Assembly: GCA_025055575.1 (NCBI GenBank)
Contig: JANWWP010000030.1
Location: 1-61,407 of the forward strand
Length of the DNA stretch: 61,407 nt
Reading direction: 5' to 3'
Source of the DNA: Flavobacteriales bacterium
Lineage (GTDB): Bacteria; Bacteroidota; Bacteroidia; CAIKAF01
This document shows, piece after piece, positions 57,901 through 61,407 of this stretch. The translations under genes and the position numbers were made by a program. Under the pieces are notes generated by a model. The model saw only the letters and a program-made list of their open reading frames with translations, searched no databases and was not told where the DNA came from. Within the stretch, counting starts at the first letter, position 1, and every line of letters starts with the position of its first letter.

Positions 57901-59373
57901 ATTGGAAATCTGATACCCTCCCACGGCGTAAATGTTTTTCATCATCCAGTCCCAGTTGGGTTGGCGCACATTCAGCACCGTGCTTTTGAGAAGTTTCACC
58001 ATCAGGGTGTTGGGGATGGGCAGGTCGGTAGAAAATTCCCCCACCTGATACATTTTGCCATCCGCCCCGATGAACTGATAGGCGACCCCCAGCACTTCAT
58101 CGGCATTCAGAGGTTGGTTCAGAGAGATGTAGCCCAAAAGGTCGTTCAGGGTGTATTCCGTGGGGTTCAGGAGACGGGCATTGTTGACAAATTCAATTTC
58201 TTGCCCATTAATGAGTTGCTGAAAAAGTAGGCTGTTGATGTTGGTTCGGTCTTGTTGGTTCCAATTGGCGGGGTTGAAATTGTTGTTTTTATTATCTGGG
58301 AAATCAAAAGGGTTCAAAACTCCACTAATGGGCCAGGTCTTTTCTCCTAAGCCCAATACGGCCGTGATATTGCGCACATTTTCCACCACATTTTGGCGGT
58401 TGGTGACCCACACCTCCACGCGCGTGATGCGTACATTGCTGTTGATCAGAGGCATGTTGGCCAGGGCGGCGTCGTAGCGTTGTTTAAAATATTCTCCTAA
58501 GAAATAATGGCGGTTGGCTTCGTAATCGGCAGCCGAAATTTCAAATTTTTGGATTTGGGCCCCGCCGGCCACATTTACTTCCTGTCGTTGCCCTTGCTGT
58601 TGCGTGGCAATCCCTGTGACGGTGAGTCGGCCAAACTGAAGTCCGGCCTTCACGCCAAAAAGTGTGCTCATGCCTGTGATCAGTGTCCCGGAAAGCGGCA
58701 GATTGACATTCCCTAACTCTATCACTTTCAGTATATCGTCTTCCTGGCCTTCGTACTTCAGATTGGCTCGGTTATTATTTCCGAACATCTCCTGAGTGTT
58801 GAAGTTGGTGTTCAGTTTAATCTTATCGCCGATAGACCCTGTAACATTCAGCTGGATGTTTTGCCGGAAGTCGAAATTGCCCACCCGCCTCTGGCGTTCC
58901 GGCAGGTTGGGGTTATCGTTTCGGTTGTGCACCCAGCCCAGCATCAGTTCCACCGTCCCCTGGGGCCGGATATCTACTTTATTGCTGCCAAAAATCCCCG
59001 CAAAAGCTTCACTGCCCAAATTGATTTTTGGAATCAGCGAATTGGTTTCTTTCCCGGCGCGGCGGGCGGCTTCTTTTTCCCGCCAGTATTTCTCGCGCTC
59101 CTTGCGTTCCAGATACTCCTGATATTCCTCAAAAGTCAGGACTTCCCGGCCTATTTCTGTGGTACCGGCTTTGTATATGAGAATGTATTGATGATTCTTT
59201 TCATCGTACACCACCTCTTCGGTGATGTTGTCCGGATTGCCTAAATACACACCCCCTTGGTTGGGATTGTCGGGATTCAGCGGATATGGCATTTGAAGGC
59301 TGTCGGACTGTGCCCATGATTGTGAAACCAGGCCACATAAAACCATAACTAACCAACACCCCTTCATCATCAT
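51997..59373 (-). CDS. sprA: T9SS outer-membrane translocon SprA (Sov)
   Basis: A 2,458-residue protein from the ATG triplet at 59373, 8 nt after the ruvA stop; the frame extends further but inside ruvA. Signal peptide KGCWLVMVLCGLVSQSWAQ. SprA family sections are seen throughout: TFEEYQEYLERKEREKYW, PQGTVELMLGWVHNRNDNPN and NTQEMFGNNN near the N-terminus, QIDDFEGAETNNDIRNFSFW and NYNRARLTWYNMDPIFF in the middle, and EFWMMDPFVAD and FKCAQVWVNELRVSDYFEKG later. A charged insertion (about residues 1870-1990: DKKSEDKGKKEEAADPSEAE) precedes the last barrel strands. In F. johnsoniae SprA is a 36-stranded barrel exporting T9SS substrates such as the SprB-repeat protein at 37-41 kb. It is co-transcribed with ruvA. 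Confidence 0.97.
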   Translation of the reverse strand: MMMKGCWLVMVLCGLVSQSWAQSDSLQMPYPLNPDNPNQGGVYLGNPDNITEEVVYDEKNHQYILIYKAGTTEIGREVLTFEEYQEYLERKEREKYWREKEAARRAGKETNSLIPKINLGSEAFAGIFGSNKVDIRPQGTVELMLGWVHNRNDNPNLPERQRRVGNFDFRQNIQLNVTGSIGDKIKLNTNFNTQEMFGNNNRANLKYEGQEDDILKVIELGNVNLPLSGTLITGMSTLFGVKAGLQFGRLTVTGIATQQQGQRQEVNVAGGAQIQKFEISAADYEANRHYFLGEYFKQRYDAALANMPLINSNVRITRVEVWVTNRQNVVENVRNITAVLGLGEKTWPISGVLNPFDFPDNKNNNFNPANWNQQDRTNINSLLFQQLINGQEIEFVNNARLLNPTEYTLNDLLGYISLNQPLNADEVLGVAYQFIGADGKMYQVGEFSTDLPIPNTLMVKLLKSTVLNVRQPNWDWMMKNIYAVGGYQISNNDFVLNVLYRDVERGVLLNYIPDPATPPGVKETPLLTVFNLDRLNPNNDQQPDGFFDYIENLTVQSQGGRIIFPMREPFGRFLRDKLGNPALGNRYAFDSLYTTIQPLAKLNTERNRFYLAGQYKSSVSNEISLNAFNIAKGSVTVTAGGKVLTEGVDYTVDYNLGRVRILNQSLLTSNTPIKVSLESNQAFNQIAKRMVGTHLSYKVNKDFVLGATLVNLTERPLTQKINVGDEPISNTMVGFNGSFTREAPWLTRLVDKLPLISTKAPSKISVTGEFAQLIPGYNKVISKPGISQIDDFEGAETNNDIRNFSFWRLGTVPQKQPDRFPHAAKYNSLEANYNRARLTWYNMDPIFFRQNQLTPPAIFNNKDSRSNLYVCEVPQQALFPNLNVPPGTQPNLLILDIAFQPAVRGPYNFDFKSLTADGRLSDPRKSFGSMMRRVENTDWDGSNVAYIEFWMMDPFVADDLNQLRQWETGDPNAINLNTLPGAGGDLLIQIGNMSEDLLPDGRLFFENGLPTPTNNLTTNTTKLGKVPAQQLINQYFSNDPNERPFQDIGYDGLNDEEERNFYKSAFLDKLPGQGLSPQAIDAITADPSADNYKHYNGSAYNNNVLEPGNYIHQRYWQYQLPENNSPAGNINEAQTQNPNTEDVNGDNTLNQSENYFQYRVSIRPEDLVVGKNFVTDRAEITLSMPNGKSKKVNFYQFRVPIRSPEREVYGDIADWRSIRFLRFVLHGFPDDIYLRMGRLEIVRADWRPFPEPIFDPVVFPGQSSDPYFFLTTVNIEENNRKKPFNYKLPQGVTREIDPSNPALQQLNEQSLALNVCHLADGQAMAAYKNTNLDLRAYRNMEMFVHVEHDENMPGSLNPGDLSVFIRFGADATENFYEYEVGALPSVLGNQEVDNIWPPDNKMQVDLQKFPELKRRRNQQQIPFNQLYSEVDEKGRRVSVKGNPNLRDIKMFVIGVRNPHRKLNPFNPNDDGDFKCAQVWVNELRVSDYFEKGGWAANTRVTANLADLGTVNLAVATERFGFGAIDKRPLERARNNTTSFDFSGNFELAKFTPQKWGLSIPLFVGYGIINADPQFNPLDPDVRLRDALRDLPDDNAREVLRQRVKALTVRRSINLTNVKKARSPKAKIHTPFDISNFDFTYNYTSLNARDFFMEYNNTVAHRGILGYNYSPQAKFFEPFKKAKGLKSPWVKWIKEINLGYLPKTLAFRNDIQRDFTELKFRNNTDYDLLIFPAYKKNFLWNRSYDFAWSVFKSLTLTFNAVNQSRVDEPDGKIDTPAKRDSLRKNIYRFGRTTNYTHNFSITWNVPINKFPLTDWITATATYGGSFTWQTGQLLRDPQNPDRLYKPWGNTISNSRNINLNGQLNMTTLYNKVPFLKNLNSPKAPQRPADKKSEDKGKKEEAADPSEAEKRKPKEVSAVIEKVILKKDRPKMIKHNLKTENVKLKVTDENGQEVKGKTEVWDKNRVKFTATRDVKKAKVEVTGKIERKDFDPLEIAKFFARLVTAVKNVNLTYTRTEGTSLPGYIGNSNILGQDLQARTPGLAFVFGQQLPGSEFARQAGTQGWLTRDSTLNTFFQRSLSQTLNGSATVEPIKNLRIQLSANRQFTTGRQALYRFDPAVDGYREINAIQTGNFTTTFFTLPTAFIREKNNSSEVFLTMLRNREAVSQRLGRENPNSGTSSSLYPNYSKGYNPMQQDVLLYSFLTAYTGKAPDQFDFNLFPMIPGINWTATYDGLKNIGILKKLLKNFSISHGYRSTYNVSNFLTNQAFMENPLTPGFTDKLDTNQNFQPRYIIQAVTIQEAFTPLINFDMTWFNSITSKFEIKKSRNLSLNFQNGQLTEVATEEYVLGAGYKVPKVKLPIFIAGKQPESDVTLRLDVGVRNNKTTVRKAADNPENAQQTATAGQQNITIKFFAEYALTKNFSVRFYFDRIQNNPFVANQFRTVNTNTGLSLRFTLTPGAF

Positions 59374-59381
59374 CCCCGTTC

Positions 59382-59960
59382 TTAAAGGTTTTTTAATATT
59401 TCTTTTATAAGTGCTTCCAGTGGCAAACTGGCATAATCGGGTACTTTCAGCAGGGCTTTTTCGGCCACAGTACGCGAAAAGCCGAGTGCCGACAAAGCGG
59501 CAAGGGCTTCTTCGGTGGTGGAATTTTGGAATCCTTTGGAAATGTTCAACCCTTCGCTCCATCCGGCCACTTTTTCTTTCAGGTCTAAAATGATGCGCTG
59601 GGCCGACTTTTCACCGACTCCTTTGACGCTTTTTAAGCGGCGCACATCCCCAGTGCTAATAACGTGCACAAGCTCTGACACGCGTAGGGCCGAAAGCACC
59701 ATCCGAGCGGTAGCCGGGCCAACCCCTGAAACCGAAATTAGGAGTCGGAACATGTCCCGCTCCTCGCGGCTTGAAAAACCATAAAGAGTTTCCGATTTTT
59801 CGCCGATGATTTTTTCAGTGTATAAAAGAACTGTCTTTTCTCCCGCTATGGCCTCGTAGGTGTGGAGCGAAATGGCTACGCCATAACCCACACCGCCGCA
59901 TTCCACTACAGCAAATGTGGGCGTGCACTCGTGCAACTGACCGCGCAGGTGGGCTATCAT
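59382..59960 (-). CDS. ruvA: Holliday junction branch migration protein RuvA
   Basis: A 192-residue RuvA. The OB-fold N-terminus MIAHLRGQLHECTPTFAVVE is followed by the two helix-hairpin-helix motifs LISVSGVGPATARMVLSAL and LKSVKGVGEKSAQRIILDLK, and the C-terminal domain III (EALAALSALGFSRTVAEKAL) that contacts RuvB. It binds Holliday junctions and guides RuvB-driven branch migration. The ruvA-sprA order, 8 nt apart, is conserved in Bacteroidota. No ruvB or ruvC is nearby. Confidence 0.97.
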   Translation of the reverse strand: MIAHLRGQLHECTPTFAVVECGGVGYGVAISLHTYEAIAGEKTVLLYTEKIIGEKSETLYGFSSREERDMFRLLISVSGVGPATARMVLSALRVSELVHVISTGDVRRLKSVKGVGEKSAQRIILDLKEKVAGWSEGLNISKGFQNSTTEEALAALSALGFSRTVAEKALLKVPDYASLPLEALIKEILKNL

Positions 59961-60040
59961 GCTAAAAATCGAATGGATGCCGAAGCAGCAAAAAAGAAAT
60001 AATCTTAAAGATTATACACCCTTTCAAATACATTAAAGCA

Positions 60041-60088
60041 ATCGCAAGAAACGGTACTGAAACACTTTTATTGTAAATGTCTTGCGAT
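60041..60088. repeat. 9-bp inverted repeat between era and ruvA
   Basis: ATCGCAAGA (60041-60049) and TCTTGCGAT (60080-60088) are exact inverted copies 30 nt apart in the 150-nt era-ruvA gap. A short palindrome AATCTTaAAGATT lies at 60001-60013. They could shape an mRNA between the genes, or form a terminator after era, or be protein-binding sites. No tail of T's is present. Confidence 0.4.
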
Positions 60089-60110
60089 AGGCAGCCGGGT
60101 GTTTGGGGTA

Positions 60111-61001
60111 TTATTTTGAGCCGCTAAAATAACCAAATTTTTTTAAATAGCGTTCATCGCGCCGCCACCCCGGTGCCACTTTCACACTGATTGCCAGATA
60201 AACCGGCACCCCGGTCAATAATTCAATATCTTGCCGGGCTTGGGTGCCCAAAGTTTTGAGAGCGTTGCCGCCGCGTCCTATCAGAATTCCTTTTTGGCTT
60301 TCTTTTTCCACATAAACAATGGCGGATATTTTATGCAGCTCCGGTTCTTCTTTGTAAGAATCTACTTCTACGTGGCAGGCGTATGGAATCTCATCACGAT
60401 ACAACTGAAAGATTTTTTCCCGAATAATTTCAGAAATAAAAAAACGCATATTCAAACTGCTCAAATGTTCCTTATCGAAATAGGGGGGGTGTGGAGGAAG
60501 GTGCTCCACCATCCAGGACACAAGTGCCTCCAGCCCTTCTCCAGTATGTGAGGAGGTGCGCAAGTAATTCCAACCCGGCCAGGCTTTTTGGATTGCGCTT
60601 TCATAGGCACTCTGGGCAATGTCTGCCTTGTTCAGCACCACAAGACTGTTTTGCGGCGTCAGTCGATTTTTAATGTCCTCCAGCACTGGATGCAGGCGGA
60701 ATGGAGCTGCGGCATCAAAGACCAAAAGAAAGAGGTCCGAATCTTCCAAGGCTTCCCGCACGTAGTCCATCATGCGATGGTGTAAAGCATAGGCAGATTT
60801 TTCCAGGAGGCCTGGCATGTCATTCAACACGATTTGGTAATCCTCTCCGTGGAGAAGAAAGGGGATACGATGGCGGGTGGTCTGGGCCTTTGGGCTCACG
60901 GCCGCCAGATGTGTCTGTATCAAAGCGTTCAAAAGCGAGGATTTGCCTGCGTTGGGCAGGCCCAATAAGGTAACAAAACCAGCCTTATGCGTGGAGGCCA
61001 C
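60111..61001 (-). CDS. era: GTPase Era
   Basis: A 296-residue Era from GTG 61001. G1 is GLPNAGKSSLLNALI, G2/G3 are SPKAQTTRHRI and LNDMPGLLEK (DxPG), G4 is VVLNKADI and G5 TSSHTGEG. A C-terminal KH domain has SAIVYVEKESQKGILIGRGG and LKTLGTQARQDIELL. Era assists 16S rRNA maturation and 30S assembly. GTG 61001 gives the normal length; upstream ATGs would overlap the divergent permease. In G1 the usual GxPNVGKS has Ala in place of Val. Confidence 0.95.
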   Translation of the reverse strand: MASTHKAGFVTLLGLPNAGKSSLLNALIQTHLAAVSPKAQTTRHRIPFLLHGEDYQIVLNDMPGLLEKSAYALHHRMMDYVREALEDSDLFLLVFDAAAPFRLHPVLEDIKNRLTPQNSLVVLNKADIAQSAYESAIQKAWPGWNYLRTSSHTGEGLEALVSWMVEHLPPHPPYFDKEHLSSLNMRFFISEIIREKIFQLYRDEIPYACHVEVDSYKEEPELHKISAIVYVEKESQKGILIGRGGNALKTLGTQARQDIELLTGVPVYLAISVKVAPGWRRDERYLKKFGYFSGSK

Positions 61002-61005
61002 GGCA

Positions 61006-61013
61006 TAAAAGTA
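61006..61013 (-). promoter_or_regulatory. -7 element for era
   Basis: TACTTTTA on the minus strand, one mismatch to TAnnTTTG, ends 4 nt before the GTG at 61001, supporting that start and a leaderless transcript. Confidence 0.45.
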
Positions 61014-61036
61014 ATTCGCAGTACTTTGGCCCGGCC

Positions 61037-61407
61037 ATGCGCTTTCCATTTTGGGTAGCCCTGCGCTTTTTAAAAGCAACCGGAGGCACAGCCACCGCCC
61101 TGCGGATTGGTCGGGTGTCCGCCATAGCTTATGCGGCTGTGGGTTTGGCTATGATTGTGGCGCTTTCGGGTTTTAATGGGCTTCGGAATTTAGTTCTGGA
61201 AGGTTACCAATGGACGGATCCGGACCTAAAAATTCAAAAACCTTCAGGGCGTCTTTTCCCGCTTGATTCAGTGAAGCTAGATCTGCTGAAAAACCTTCCG
61301 GAGCTGCGGTGTGCCTGCCCCGTGGTGGAGTTGGATGCCGTGGCCGTCAAAAACGAAAGCTTTGCAGTGGTGCGTCTGGTGGGCGTAAGTTCTGAGTTTT
61401 GGAAATG
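61037..61407 (+). CDS. ABC transporter permease, LolC/E-FtsX type, N-terminal part
   Basis: The frame opens at ATG 61037 and runs off the window. It reads MRFPFWVALRFLKATGGTAT, then ALRIGRVSAIAYAAVGLAMI and VALSGFNGLRNLVLEGYQ: an amphipathic start with the ALRFLK-type entry, then the first membrane helix and the beginning of the periplasmic domain of MacB/FtsX-family permeases. The LKNLPELRCACPVVE segment fits the substrate-binding domain of LolC/LolE, which extract lipoproteins from the inner membrane. Only 123 codons are visible, so the subtype is uncertain. It is divergent from era with 35 nt between starts. Confidence 0.78.
   Translation, partial: MRFPFWVALRFLKATGGTATALRIGRVSAIAYAAVGLAMIVALSGFNGLRNLVLEGYQWTDPDLKIQKPSGRLFPLDSVKLDLLKNLPELRCACPVVELDAVAVKNESFAVVRLVGVSSEFWK

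Overview
The window looks like a chromosomal segment of a Bacteroidota bacterium with roughly 50% GC. The evidence is a ruvA-sprA pair with a 2,458-residue SprA, the outer-membrane translocon of the type IX secretion system (T9SS); a 1,359-residue SprB-repeat protein with a gliding-type C-terminal sorting domain; the DUF4271-HemD pair; and many promoters matching the Bacteroidota -7 element TAnnTTTG. I cannot place it below phylum. Nothing resembles a phage, plasmid or CRISPR array.

Positions 1-2480 are AT-rich and look like acquired DNA. They hold the N-terminal part of a reverse transcriptase running off the left edge, similar to defence-associated (UG/DRT) enzymes, a decayed IS1380-family transposase with two in-frame stops, and an unrecognised secreted protein. 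From 2772 the composition changes and the content is mostly core genome: a DUF1801 protein, a penicillin-acylase-type hydrolase, a DUF962 membrane protein and an aldehyde dehydrogenase (2.8-7.5 kb); then a leftward run START-like protein, coaD, a thioredoxin-like secreted protein, proline dehydrogenase and a Wzm/Wzt-type ABC exporter (12.6-7.6 kb); ppa facing an acyl-CoA carboxylase beta subunit; and a tightly packed rightward run DUF4271, hemD, rnpA, yidD, S41 protease, coiled-coil protein, lipoprotein (15-20.3 kb).

The middle (20-35 kb) holds an outer-membrane protein, a PhoD-like phosphatase, tsaE, a divergent pair of a tyrosine/histidine ammonia-lyase and a halogenase-like flavoprotein (typical of flexirubin/aryl-polyene pigment pathways, but without the rest of the pathway), an overlapping leftward RNA-modification run (Zn-ribbon, pseudouridine synthase, SDR, trmB), lpdA, tRNA-Leu(CAA), and mazG-aroB-aroA-DUF4403 ending at a strong bidirectional terminator.

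The right third (35-61 kb) holds a three-gene set of small cysteine/histidine-rich envelope proteins that may deal with metals, the SprB-repeat adhesin with a small secreted partner, a tandem universal-stress protein, an RlmL-like methyltransferase, a divergent lipoprotein/cytochrome-like pair whose start codons share one ATGCAT, a TPR-sensor kinase pair without response regulator, a glycosyltransferase, tRNA-Arg(CCG), a lipoprotein, sucC, an OmpA-family lipoprotein, sprA, ruvA, era and the start of a LolC/E-type permease.

A recurrent feature is a TAnnTTTG-like box ending only 4-7 nt before the start codon, on both strands, which suggests leaderless or near-leaderless transcripts. The best candidates for new biology are the truncated reverse transcriptase at the left edge, the orphan ammonia-lyase/flavoprotein pair, and the small-protein trio at 35.4-37.2 kb. 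No complete new multi-gene system can be shown from this window alone.
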